A stretch of DNA of 64,000 bases from an uncultured Bacteroidales bacterium (GTDB taxonomy: Bacteria; Bacteroidota; Bacteroidia; Bacteroidales; Paludibacteraceae). The position numbers were made by a program, and so were the translations under genes. This document shows, piece by piece, positions 42,972 through 50,862 of the stretch. Where the stretch lies: positions 62,001 through 126,000 of the forward strand of contig CADCBP010000012.1 of assembly GCA_902799705.1 (NCBI GenBank), read 5' to 3'. Each line of letters begins with the position of its first letter. Position 1 is the first letter of the stretch. The notes under the pieces are model-generated. The model ran no database searches. It was not told the DNA's origin and was given only the letters and a program-made list of their open reading frames with translations.

Positions 42972-44336
42972 TTATTTGTGTTTATATTTGTTATTTCCTT
43001 TTTGTCCGCGATGTTCTGTGCCCGGCACCTCCGATGCCGGAATCCCCTCACCTCGGTGTCCTGTGCCCGGCACCTCCGATGCCGGGGTTTCTTCCCCGCA
43101 TATCCTCTCCGCGATAGCATTGAGTGCCAGGAAACGGTACCGTAGTGCTTCGTGCGGTATATTCCCCGCTTTTACTACTACCTCTGCCTCTATCTCTGCC
43201 TGCTCATAGAGCTCCTTCTCCGGCTCCAACAGCAGCAGTTTCCCTGCCGCGCAAGCCTCGAAATACACGCCTTGCGGCTTGAAATACTTGTAGTTCGGAT
43301 CCTCCGGTTTCGGGAATCCCTTCTCCAAAAGTACCACTATCGGATGTCCTGCCTCTCGTACCGCCCTGCATATCTGCTTCTCTCCTTCGGATATCGCCGC
43401 CGAAACAAAGACCATCCCTTTTGCCGCTTCACTCAAACATTCCGCTTTCTTGGCATCTATCTCTGCTTGGTGTAACTTCCGCGAGCATTGGATTACCGCC
43501 TTTTGCGGGTAGTCTGCAAGGAAGATGTTCCCCATTGCCGTAAAACTCATCCCCGCTATTTGCAGATGTTGCCGTATTTTGAACAGCCCCGGATTTGCTC
43601 GTTTGAGTGCCAACCGCCGTGGATTATCCTTTATATAATGTATCAGCGCATCCAGTTGCCCTTTGTGAAACAATATCCGATCGTGATACCCATCCGCCCA
43701 TAGGCCTGTTCTTGTCTCCGTTTCCTCACCCCTTTCGTTCTCTCTTTCGCCCTCTCTTTCATCCTCGTTTTCGTTCCCTCTTTCATCCCTTCCTCTCTCC
43801 GCCGAACAAAGGTCGGCGGCACATGACATCGTTGTTGGTATCCCGTTTATATCCATGTCCGTGTCTATGCCCATCTCCTTCTCCTCGCGATGTTCTGTGC
43901 CCGGCATCTCTGATGCCGAGAGTTCCTCCTCGCGTTCCTCTCCGTTTATCCTCTCCGCCTCCATCCTCCACTCCTCGCGATGTCCTGTGCTCGGCACCTC
44001 TGATGCCGAGAGTATCCGCTCATAAGCGCGATTTGTCCCTGTTTTGTATCCCCGGACTACTTTCCCTAAATGCACCGGCAGAGCCTCTTCCACGAACAGC
44101 AGCAAGTGCAGGTGGTCGGGCATGATCTGCCTGCATAGGATGCGTATCTGCGGATATATTTCCGTTATATGCTCTGTCTCCTCTAATACGGCTCGTCCGG
44201 TCTCTGTTACTACCGCGCGCACTCCGCTCTCATCTTCCTCGATTGTACATAGCAACGGCTGTCTGTCACAAACGACGAGAGTGAGCATATATATCCCTCG
44301 TCCTTTGTAATCCCATCCCTCGCATCTACGTTGCAT
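42972..44336 (-). CDS. REP-type Y1 (HUH) transposase fused to a DprA-like domain
   Basis: A 454-residue protein. Residues 1-125 and 205-290 form an IS200-like Y1 transposase: the MPDHLHLLLF HUH motif with its two metal-binding His, then GYKTGTNRAYE with the candidate nucleophile Tyr, and later WADGYHDRIL and YIKDNPRRLALKR. They are split by a low-complexity insert (Glu/Arg-rich). Residues about 330-420 (GMVFVSAAISEGEKQICRAVREAG, IVVLLEKGF) resemble a Rossmann DprA-like domain. Four ASEVPGTGHR-like peptides are encoded by REP-like palindromes inside the gene. No terminal repeats typical of an IS were seen, so it is a domesticated or REP-mobilising transposase (RAYT). ATG 44336 was chosen over an upstream GTG. 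Confidence 0.8.
   Translation of the reverse strand: MQRRCEGWDYKGRGIYMLTLVVCDRQPLLCTIEEDESGVRAVVTETGRAVLEETEHITEIYPQIRILCRQIMPDHLHLLLFVEEALPVHLGKVVRGYKTGTNRAYERILSASEVPSTGHREEWRMEAERINGEEREEELSASEMPGTEHREEKEMGIDTDMDINGIPTTMSCAADLCSAERGRDERGNENEDEREGERENERGEETETRTGLWADGYHDRILFHKGQLDALIHYIKDNPRRLALKRANPGLFKIRQHLQIAGMSFTAMGNIFLADYPQKAVIQCSRKLHQAEIDAKKAECLSEAAKGMVFVSAAISEGEKQICRAVREAGHPIVVLLEKGFPKPEDPNYKYFKPQGVYFEACAAGKLLLLEPEKELYEQAEIEAEVVVKAGNIPHEALRYRFLALNAIAERICGEETPASEVPGTGHRGEGIPASEVPGTEHRGQKGNNKYKHK
43022..43040. repeat. REP-like palindrome 1, inside the transposase gene
   Basis: CCGGCA/TGCCGG around a 7-nt loop, preceded on the plus strand by GATGTTCTGTGC. Translated on the minus strand as part of PASEVPGTEHR. 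Confidence 0.75.
43067..43085. repeat. REP-like palindrome 2, inside the transposase gene
   Basis: Same stem CCGGCA/TGCCGG and the same flank (GTGTCCTGTGC). Translated as PASEVPGTGHR. Confidence 0.75.
43902..43918. repeat. REP-like palindrome 3, inside the transposase gene
   Basis: CGGCA/TGCCG, flanked by GATGTTCTGTGCC. Translated as SASEMPGTEHR. Confidence 0.7.
43990..44010. repeat. REP-like palindrome 4, inside the transposase gene
   Basis: CTCGGCA/TGCCGAG, a 7-bp stem whose outer pairs differ from copies 1-2 yet still pair. Translated as SASEVPSTGHR. Confidence 0.75.
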
Positions 44337-44496
44337 GGAATGACTTACCTCGTTATGTGTGTGACCGCCCTCTGCCACTTTGCGTCTGTATTTCTATTAT
44401 CGGTCTCCCATCCTTCCTTCCACCTTCTTACCACCTGTCTCCATCGGGTGCTCACTATGACGTCACCCTGACATCTACGGGAGAATAGCCCAATTA

Positions 44497-44760
44497 TTAG
44501 TTGTCTGAGTTACTTTCCTCCTGCTTTCTCTCCTCGCTCAACTCATGCTTAATATAATCGTACAGCCGTCCTTGAATCGGCTTGTTATATTTCCTTGCTT
44601 TCTTTAGTGCCTCCTCATATCGTGCCTGCCATTCCGCTTTGCGCACAGGATCATGCATGATTGCCTTTGTCTCCGCCATCAGTTCCGCAAAGGCTTTTGC
44701 CGTCGGGTGCTCTGCCTTGGCTTTCTTCGTCTTCTTACTCAACTCCGGCTTCGCACACAC
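44497..44760 (-). CDS. Small Lys/Glu-rich protein preceding the transposase
   Basis: From the GTG at 44760 it has 87 residues: CAKPELSKKTKKAKAEHPTAKAF, a DPVRKAEWQARYEEALKKARKYNKPIQGRLYDYI helical region and an acidic tail. The open frame extends 15 codons further up (ARRIPGNGEYGAV, coding-like) to a TAG at 44808-44806 without any usual start, so the N-terminus may be degraded. It lies 160 bp upstream of the transposase on the same strand. I think similar small proteins accompany Bacteroidales transposases of this kind, but this is from memory. No function known. Confidence 0.55.
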   Translation of the reverse strand: MCAKPELSKKTKKAKAEHPTAKAFAELMAETKAIMHDPVRKAEWQARYEEALKKARKYNKPIQGRLYDYIKHELSEERKQEESNSDN

Positions 44761-44936
44761 CGCCCCGTATTCCCCGTTTCCCGGAATCCGCCGTGCATAG
44801 TGTCTCTATCTACCTTCCCCTGCAAACTATCCACTATATTCACCCACTTCGCTTTCACTTATTCGAATTTCTCACATTAAACATCATCTCAAGCATGTTA
44901 TTCCAGTTAGGAGCATCTAAAAATTCCAAGTATCAT

Positions 44937-45659
44937 TTATAATTCGTCTTCGTATCCTATATTTTTATTATGTCCATTTGTATAGATAAGGAGTAGAATA
45001 TAATTTTCACCATATGCTTTATCTATTTGGAAACCAACAATATTATTTATATACATTGCTCTCAGTTCTTCGTACCAACACATTTCTCCTATATTTTCAA
45101 CAATTTTCGTGTATTCGGTCTCGTTATATAATGTATCAATAGGCATTAGGCTTATCAACTTATCTATATATTTATTTGTACATTCTTTGAAACTATCATT
45201 TAAGGTAACAGTAGAATCAGCCTCATTAGTTCTTTGTAGAAATCCGGCAAAATACTCTTTGTTGTTTTGCGACATTTCACGTGCTATATCCTCCTCCGTA
45301 GGAATAGCACTTTGATGCAAATTTACTGGTATATATTTGGGATTCTTTTGAAACTGTTGCAAAAGATCATTATAAATACTCTTTATTTCTTCAGCGGTAT
45401 AAAAATATCTATATCTCACACTAATACCATATACTTTTCTGTTCTTAGTCGATATGTAAATTATAACTTCTTTACCATTAAATTCTCCAGACAGCCAATC
45501 TTGTTCTTCGTTATAAATAAATCCCTTTTCCTCCAATCTATTAATCATTTCTTGTTTAGTACCATCAATTGGTATTCCAAGAAATTTAGTTGGGTAATTC
45601 TCTGCTTTTAGCAAAACAGAAATAAGTGTTATTCCAATTATTAGAAATAATTGTCTCAT
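44937..45659 (-). CDS. Secreted protein, unrecognised, A+T-rich
   Basis: A 240-residue protein starting MRQLFLIIGITLISVLLKAE (signal peptide). It has FLGIPIDGTKQEMINRLEEKGF near the N-terminus, a pattern seen in small Bacteroidales periplasmic proteins, and a Tyr/Glu/Asn-rich rest. No catalytic motif. Codon use is clearly more A+T-rich than that of the flanking uxaC and kdgK genes, which suggests acquisition together with the transposase module. Two upstream in-frame ATGs are possible, but the signal peptide fits best from 45659. Confidence 0.6.
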   Translation of the reverse strand: MRQLFLIIGITLISVLLKAENYPTKFLGIPIDGTKQEMINRLEEKGFIYNEEQDWLSGEFNGKEVIIYISTKNRKVYGISVRYRYFYTAEEIKSIYNDLLQQFQKNPKYIPVNLHQSAIPTEEDIAREMSQNNKEYFAGFLQRTNEADSTVTLNDSFKECTNKYIDKLISLMPIDTLYNETEYTKIVENIGEMCWYEELRAMYINNIVGFQIDKAYGENYILLLIYTNGHNKNIGYEDEL

Positions 45660-45666
45660 ACTAGTC

Positions 45667-45697
45667 ATTGTAGTATACAATAATTATTGTACTTTTG
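45667..45697 (+). promoter_or_regulatory. Possible orphan promoter
   Basis: ATTG (45667-45670), 19 nt, TACTTTTG (45690-45697) pointing right. No plus-strand gene follows for 1.6 kb. It could drive an antisense or small RNA ending near the hairpin at 45755-45799. Weak evidence. Confidence 0.3.
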
Positions 45698-45754
45698 CAC
45701 TCGTAATTCCCATTGTTCTTCTAACGCAACTCCAACTATCGAGTGTTATTAAAC

Positions 45755-45799
45755 CACATCCCCGCTCACCCCTCAAAAGGAGAGGCAAGCGGGGTGTGT
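45755..45799 (-). terminator. Hairpin downstream of uxaC
   Basis: CACATCCCCGCT (45755-45766) pairs with AGCGGGGTGTGTG (45788-45799, G-U tolerated), enclosing a second CCCCTC/GAGAGG stem. It lies 9 bp past the uxaC stop. The T-tract on the minus strand is weak (GGTTT). Confidence 0.5.
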
Positions 45800-45807
45800 G
45801 AGAGGGA

Positions 45808-47223
45808 TTAGAACTTAAAATAATTCTTCGCGTTGTTATAGCAGATGTCTTCTACCATCTGTTGAACGCGGGCTTTCTCGTAGCCGGTGTACGGGATCAT
45901 GCCGTTCTCGATGTCATTGCCGAGGACGTTGCAGAGCGTGCGGCGGAAATACTCGTGACGCGGGTACGAGAGGAACGAACGGCTGTCGGTCAGCATACCT
46001 ACCATGCGGCTCAAGAGACCGAGGTTGGAGAGCGCCATCATTTGTTTCTCCATACCGTCCTTCTGATCGAGGAACCACCAGCCTGAACCGAACTGGATTT
46101 TGCCCGGTACCGAACCGTCTTGGAAGTTACCGAGCATGGTAGCAATCACTTCGTTAGCGCACGGGTTGAGGTTATAGAGAATGGTCTTAGCCAGATGTCC
46201 TTCGCTGTTCATCTCATCGAGGAAATGACTCATTGCCTTCGCGGTTGTGAACTCACCGATGGAGTCGAAACCGGTGTCTGCGCCGAGTTGCGCGAACATC
46301 TTCGAGTTATTGTTACGGATAGCGCCGTAGTGGTATTGTTGCGTCCAACCGGAAGCGTAGTCCATCTCAGCCTGAGCGTGCAGATAAGCGTGCTTGTACT
46401 GACGAATCTCATAAACGCTCAGCTCTTTGCCTGCGAGGGCTTTCTGGAAGATCGCATTGATCTCTGCGTCGGTGTACGGTTCGTCGTAGAACTCCTCGAT
46501 ACCGTGGTCGGAGAGACGGCAGCCCATCGACTCGAAGAAGTCATGGCGTTTCTGGAGGGCATCTACCATGTCGGCGAAGTTACGGATCTCCACACCGGCT
46601 ACCTTAGCCAGTTTCTCGATGTATGCTTTCCAAGTAGCGGCTTCGATGTTCATGCCTGCGTCCGGACGCCAAGTCGGCAACATACGTACCTCTGCGGTCG
46701 GGTCTTCCTTGACCATCTTGTGCCATTCGAGGCTGTCAGCCGGATCATCGGTCGTACAAACGAGCTCTACGTGGTAGTGCTTCATGAGTCCGCGCGGACA
46801 GAACTTCGGGTCGTTGGCGATGAGGTCGTTGCACTTGTCGTAGATAGCGCGTGCGGTCTCAGGGTTCAGACGCTCCTCAATACCGAAAGCGGTCTTGAGC
46901 TCCAGATGCGTCCAGTGGTAGAGCGGGTTACGGAAAGTATAAGGAACGGTCTCAGCCCATTTCTCGAATTTCTCCCAGTCGGTGGTGTCCTTGCCGGTGC
47001 AGAAACGCTCATCTACACCGTTCGAACGCATAGCGCGCCATTTGTAGTGGTCGCCCATGAGCCAGATCTGTGCGATGGATTCGAAACGTTTGTTCTCGGC
47101 AACCATCTGAGGGATGAGGTGGCAGTGGTAATCGATAATCGGCATTTTAGCCGCATGATTGTGATACAACTCCTGTGCGGTCTCTGTTTGCAACAGGAAA
47201 TCTTTGTCCATGAAAGCTTTCAT
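45808..47223 (-). CDS. uxaC: Glucuronate/galacturonate isomerase
   Basis: Isomerises D-glucuronate to fructuronate and D-galacturonate to tagaturonate. A 471-residue amidohydrolase-fold enzyme starting MKAFMDKDFLLQTETAQELY, with the metal-binding IIDYHCHL, HWTHLELKTAFGI, VCTTDDP, LPTWRPD, GCRLSDHGIEEFY and the GWWFLDQKDGME and LTDSRSFLSYPRHEYFRRTLC motifs. Length and motifs are standard. It is the first enzyme of the hexuronate route; its partners kdgK, kdgA and exuT lie downstream but are separated by the transposase module. Promoter box TACCTTTG at 47277-47270. Confidence 0.96.
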   Translation of the reverse strand: MKAFMDKDFLLQTETAQELYHNHAAKMPIIDYHCHLIPQMVAENKRFESIAQIWLMGDHYKWRAMRSNGVDERFCTGKDTTDWEKFEKWAETVPYTFRNPLYHWTHLELKTAFGIEERLNPETARAIYDKCNDLIANDPKFCPRGLMKHYHVELVCTTDDPADSLEWHKMVKEDPTAEVRMLPTWRPDAGMNIEAATWKAYIEKLAKVAGVEIRNFADMVDALQKRHDFFESMGCRLSDHGIEEFYDEPYTDAEINAIFQKALAGKELSVYEIRQYKHAYLHAQAEMDYASGWTQQYHYGAIRNNNSKMFAQLGADTGFDSIGEFTTAKAMSHFLDEMNSEGHLAKTILYNLNPCANEVIATMLGNFQDGSVPGKIQFGSGWWFLDQKDGMEKQMMALSNLGLLSRMVGMLTDSRSFLSYPRHEYFRRTLCNVLGNDIENGMIPYTGYEKARVQQMVEDICYNNAKNYFKF

Positions 47224-47269
47224 AAGTGTATTTTTAAATGTTAAATGATTAGTGCATAATATCACGCTG

Positions 47270-47277
47270 CAAAGGTA
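47270..47277 (-). promoter_or_regulatory. uxaC promoter (-7 box)
   Basis: TACCTTTG on the minus strand (47277-47270), preceded by G. The -33 region (CACA) does not match well, which fits a regulated promoter. Confidence 0.5.
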
Positions 47278-47318
47278 CTCAAAATATTTGAGTAATATGT
47301 GTAAAAATTGACGCAAAA

Positions 47319-47350
47319 TTTGCACATATCAAAAAAAAACAGTATCTTTG
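47319..47350 (+). promoter_or_regulatory. Promoter of the polyprenyl synthase gene
   Basis: TTTG (47319-47322), 20 nt, TATCTTTG (47343-47350). It is divergent from uxaC. Confidence 0.85.
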
Positions 47351-47367
47351 CGGCCGGTTTAAGCAAA

Positions 47368-48360
47368 ATGGACATTTTATCCAACATACGGCAGCCGGTA
47401 TCGGCGCAGTGGAAGCAATACGAGCGGATGATTGAAGAGAGTCTGCGCGCGGATAATAAGTTACAGCAAGAGGTGCTGTCTTATGTCGGTTCGCGTCGCG
47501 GCAAGCAGTTACGACCGCTGCTGGTATTGTTGAGCGCGCAGATATGCAATCCTGTGACGGAGAAAACGCTTCGTGCTGCTGCTGCCTTGGAATTATTGCA
47601 CACAGCGAGTCTCATTCACGATGATGTGGTTGATGACTCGGATACACGTCGTGGCGTGGCGGCGGTGCATACCAAGTGGACCAACAAAGTGGCGGTGCTG
47701 ATCGGCGACTACATGCTGGCGAAAGTGATCGGTTTGATAGCAGAGGTGCGTAATATACGCATTCTGGAAATCGTTTCCACGTTGGGCAAGAGTTTGTCGG
47801 GCGGCGAAATGGTCCAGTTGCATGTCGGTCAGAGTATGTGGATAAATGAAGAGCGATACCTTCAGGTGATTAATCAGAAGACGGCACAACTGTTCCAGGC
47901 CTGCGCCGAGGCCGGGGCTGAGAGTGCCGGATGTACGCCGCGTCAGCGCGCAGCTTTACGTGACTACGGGCATCTGTTGGGCTTGTGTTTTCAGATAAAA
48001 GATGATATATTCGATTACAGCGATCTGGAGGAAATCGGCAAGCCGACGATGAGTGATCTGCGGGACGGGAAGGTGACATTGCCGCTGATAGAAGCATTGC
48101 GGAGAGCACCGCAAGACGAGGCGGAGCATATCCGTGAGTTAGGGGAGATGTTAGCGGCGCACAGCGAGACACTGCAGATTGATAAAGCGTTGCAGGAGAT
48201 AAAGGCGTTTGTGCTGCGTTTCAAGGGGGACGAGTACGCAGTTCAACGCATGCTGTTCTATAAAAAACAAGCCACGGAGGCTTTAAGCATCTTCCGTGAC
48301 AGTCCTGAGAAGAAGAGTCTGTTGGCTTTACTCGACTACGCCATCAATAGAGTTCAGTAA
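47368..48360 (+). CDS. Polyprenyl diphosphate synthase
   Basis: Builds the long isoprenoid chain of quinones or carrier lipids. A 330-residue all-helical prenyltransferase with GKQLRPLLVLLSA, the first Asp-rich motif LIHDDVVDDSDTRRG, KTAQLF and the second motif GLCFQIKDDIFDY. Bulky versus small residues upstream of the first motif suggest a long product, such as octaprenyl. The start is ATG 47368; the open frame continues upstream, but its first codon overlaps the promoter. Divergent from uxaC. Confidence 0.92.
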   Translation: MDILSNIRQPVSAQWKQYERMIEESLRADNKLQQEVLSYVGSRRGKQLRPLLVLLSAQICNPVTEKTLRAAAALELLHTASLIHDDVVDDSDTRRGVAAVHTKWTNKVAVLIGDYMLAKVIGLIAEVRNIRILEIVSTLGKSLSGGEMVQLHVGQSMWINEERYLQVINQKTAQLFQACAEAGAESAGCTPRQRAALRDYGHLLGLCFQIKDDIFDYSDLEEIGKPTMSDLRDGKVTLPLIEALRRAPQDEAEHIRELGEMLAAHSETLQIDKALQEIKAFVLRFKGDEYAVQRMLFYKKQATEALSIFRDSPEKKSLLALLDYAINRVQ

Positions 48361-48418
48361 AAGACCGCTTCGCTCAAAGACAAAAGACCGCAGGCTTTGC
48401 CTGCTAAAAGAGTAAAGA

Positions 48419-49036
48419 CTAAAATGCCTCTTCTTCGAAGAACGTTAAAATTTTAGCTTTTATTTTTTCGTCAGAAATTGTTTCCACCACTTCTTTCATA
48501 AACGCGTTAACGAGGAGTTGACGCGCTTTTTGTTTGTCTATGCCTCGTTGCTGCATGTAGAAGAGTGCGGACTCGTCGAGTTGTCCGGTGGAAGCGCCAT
48601 GTGTCGCTTTGACATCATCGGCATAGATCTCCAATTGGGGTTGCGTACGCATCTCTGCAGTGTCGGAGAGCAGGAGATTGCGGTTGGTCTGATGCGCCTC
48701 GGTTTTCTGCGCGTCTTGGGCGATCTTGAGGTCTCCGATAAAATGACCACGAGAGTTGTCACTGAGGACAAACTTAATGAGTTGGTTCGACGTTCCTCCT
48801 CCCACCGCGTGCGTCACATGTGTCTCAGCGGTCACATGCTCGTCTCCGTGCAAGTTCTCCAATCCGTAAATCTCTGTTCTGCAACCCTCTCCTAATTGAT
48901 TCACCGTAATAGAGAACGACGCATTGATCACATGTATCTTTACATGCGAACCTGCTTCCTGGTCAATTTGAAGATTTACCTCCTCGTTGATGAAGACACG
49001 CTCAAATATTTCGCCTTTAGATATTCTCATATCCAT
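48419..49036 (-). CDS. sufD: Very short SufD-like Fe-S assembly protein
   Basis: A 205-residue protein corresponding to the C-terminal core of SufD (family length about 440). The beta-helix region runs from about residue 35 ([31 protein letters not shown]), and the end has the SufD signature [23 protein letters not shown], which keeps the conserved His, followed by [17 protein letters not shown]. The N-terminal helical domain is absent and there is no upstream remnant, because the start overlaps sufC by 20 bp. With SufC alone beside it and no sufB visible, it may work as a minimal SufC-SufD/B-type scaffold. Confidence 0.8.
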   Translation of the reverse strand: MDMRISKGEIFERVFINEEVNLQIDQEAGSHVKIHVINASFSITVNQLGEGCRTEIYGLENLHGDEHVTAETHVTHAVGGGTSNQLIKFVLSDNSRGHFIGDLKIAQDAQKTEAHQTNRNLLLSDTAEMRTQPQLEIYADDVKATHGASTGQLDESALFYMQQRGIDKQKARQLLVNAFMKEVVETISDEKIKAKILTFFEEEAF

Positions 49037-49760
49037 GTTCTTCGAGTTCGAGGGCTAAGGATTTGTCGCCCGTCTTGACAATTTTACCATCCGCAAGGAC
49101 ATGCACAAAGTCCGGGACAATGTAGTCCAACAGTCGCTGATAGTGGGTGATGACGATGGAGGCGTTCTGAGGGGTCTTGAGTTTGTTTACGCCTTCTGCC
49201 ACAATGCGGAGGGCGTCAATATCGAGACCGGAGTCTGTCTCATCGAGGATAGAGAGACAGGGCTCGAGCATCGCCATCTGGAAGATTTCATTTTTCTTCT
49301 TCTCACCACCGGAGAAACCTTCGTTAACCGAGCGGTTATTGAGTTTGTCAGGCAGCTCAAGGAGTTTCTTCTTCTCCCGCATGAGGGAAAGGAATTCTTT
49401 TGGCGAGATAGGTTCTTTTCCTTCGTACTCGCGTTTGGCATTGATGGCGGCGCGCATGAAGTTCGTCATGCTAACGCCGGGAATCTCTACAGGATATTGA
49501 AAAGAAAGGAACACGCCCGCGCGTGCGCGCACTTCCGGTTCCATCGCCAGAAGGTCTTGTCCTTTGAGATAGACTTCTCCGGAAGTGACTTCGTATGCAG
49601 GATTGCCCGTGAGAACAGCAGAGAGGGTCGATTTGCCGGCTCCGTTGGGTCCCATGATAGCGTGCACCTCGCCTTCATTGATGACGAGGTTGACGCCTTT
49701 GAGAATCTCCTTTCCTCCGATGGAGGCATGAAGGTTTTTTATTTCCAATAATTTACTCAT
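49017..49760 (-). CDS. sufC: SufC, Fe-S assembly ATPase
   Basis: ABC-type ATPase that drives the SufBCD scaffold for iron-sulfur cluster assembly in the cytosol. The 247-residue protein has Walker [11 protein letters not shown] (residues about 37-46), the Q-loop [10 protein letters not shown], the ABC signature [12 protein letters not shown] and Walker [13 protein letters not shown], then [12 protein letters not shown]. All SufC hallmarks are present. It is followed by the overlapping short sufD. Five 11-bp direct repeats lie 54-108 bp upstream of its start. Confidence 0.96.
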   Translation of the reverse strand: MSKLLEIKNLHASIGGKEILKGVNLVINEGEVHAIMGPNGAGKSTLSAVLTGNPAYEVTSGEVYLKGQDLLAMEPEVRARAGVFLSFQYPVEIPGVSMTNFMRAAINAKREYEGKEPISPKEFLSLMREKKKLLELPDKLNNRSVNEGFSGGEKKKNEIFQMAMLEPCLSILDETDSGLDIDALRIVAEGVNKLKTPQNASIVITHYQRLLDYIVPDFVHVLADGKIVKTGDKSLALELEEHGYENI

Positions 49761-49813
49761 TTCTTAATAATAGTACATTTTTTCGCCCATTTTGCAGGAT
49801 TTTGGAATAGGTA

Positions 49814-49868
49814 TTGAGTCCGATTTGAGTCCGACATTAGTCCGATATTAGACCGATTTGAGTCCGAC
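49814..49868. repeat. Five 11-bp direct repeats upstream of sufC
   Basis: Contiguous units: TTGAGTCCGAT, TTGAGTCCGAC, ATTAGTCCGAT, ATTAGACCGAT, TTGAGTCCGAC. The period is about one helical turn. They lie between the M28 peptidase stop and sufC. Confidence 0.85.
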
Positions 49869-49896
49869 AAACCAAAATCTTAAAAATAGTAAACTT

Positions 49897-50862
49897 TTAC
49901 AGTTGGCTCATGACCACTTCGCCGACAGCCTGAATGGTAGACTTGGAGATGTTGTCCATGTTGTCTTTGCGTGTGTGCCACCAGTGCGGGAAACCGGTTG
50001 CGTTACGTATGTCATAATGGATAATATCCACGCAAGGAATTCTGGCTATATAATTGACATAATAGTGGTCGTCTGTAATAGGATAGGACTGCTGGTTGTT
50101 GAAATAGTTCCCATACCCCAATTTCTCTGCTGTGTTCCATATCTGCTGTTGGTAGTTGGCGGCGTATTGGGTAGAGTACAATTCCCGCGGGAAAGAAGCG
50201 TCCGGTGCTCCAACCATGTCAAGAACCATGCCGTATTGATATGCAGGCGCATTGATTTTGGCGTAACTGGTGGCCCATAGTTGCGCCCCCAGACACCACG
50301 TGTCTTCCCGTTCTGCGCCGGTGTAGAAACGCGGCGTGCCCATATCTTCGCAATCAAACAGGACGATGTCCACAGGAGTGCGAAGGGTGGAGTCCGCTAT
50401 GTGTTGGCCGAGTTGTCTGCCGATTTCAAGCAGTACACCTACGCCACTCGCGCCGTCATTCGCACCGGGAACATTGTAATAGCGGTCATTATAGTTTTCT
50501 TCCTCATCGCACCAAGGGCGCGTGTCATAGTGTGCGCCAAGAAGAACACGGGGGCGGTTTGCCGTCTGAGGAGTATTGAAATGCGCAATGATATTGTATA
50601 TCTGCTGCATATTTCCACGGTAATCCGGCATCTGTCCCCGTTGCAGTTCTACGATAGCTCCCTGTTCACGCAAGGTCTGAATCAACCAAACGGCGCAGTC
50701 GTTATGGGCTTTGCTGTTAGGTACTCGCGGACCGAAAGCCATCTGACGTTCGATAAAGGCGTACGCAGAGTCAGAAGAGAAAACAGGACGCGTAATAGCG
50801 GCTTGCTTTTTGCCGCAAGCCGCTAAAAGTAAACACGTAACGTATAATAGAATTTTTTTCAT
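49897..50862 (-). CDS. M28 family peptidase / glutaminyl cyclase-like lipoprotein
   Basis: A 321-residue lipoprotein (LLAACGKK, Cys at residue 16). Zinc-peptidase M28 fold with ligands in LLGAHYDTRPW (His, Asp), PGANDGASGVGVLLE (Asp), FDCEDMG (Glu) and a late FPHWWHTRKDNMDN (His). The FDCEDMG and the C-terminal pattern resemble bacterial glutaminyl-peptide cyclotransferases of Bacteroidota, so either aminopeptidase or N-terminal Gln cyclisation activity is possible. It overlaps prs by 4 bp (ATGA) and belongs to the four-gene run started at 53234. Confidence 0.88.
   Translation of the reverse strand: MKKILLYVTCLLLAACGKKQAAITRPVFSSDSAYAFIERQMAFGPRVPNSKAHNDCAVWLIQTLREQGAIVELQRGQMPDYRGNMQQIYNIIAHFNTPQTANRPRVLLGAHYDTRPWCDEEENYNDRYYNVPGANDGASGVGVLLEIGRQLGQHIADSTLRTPVDIVLFDCEDMGTPRFYTGAEREDTWCLGAQLWATSYAKINAPAYQYGMVLDMVGAPDASFPRELYSTQYAANYQQQIWNTAEKLGYGNYFNNQQSYPITDDHYYVNYIARIPCVDIIHYDIRNATGFPHWWHTRKDNMDNISKSTIQAVGEVVMSQL

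Noticed and set aside
41896-43209. Long open frame antisense to kdgK (437 codons)
   Set aside because: It runs across kdgK and into the transposase gene on the opposite strand, with composition typical of an antisense shadow.
42972-44760. Complete insertion sequence
   Set aside because: No terminal inverted repeats or target duplications could be seen; the gene fits a REP-type transposase instead.
46120-47244. Open frame antisense to uxaC (374 codons)
   Set aside because: A shadow of the strongly conserved uxaC; no start signal.
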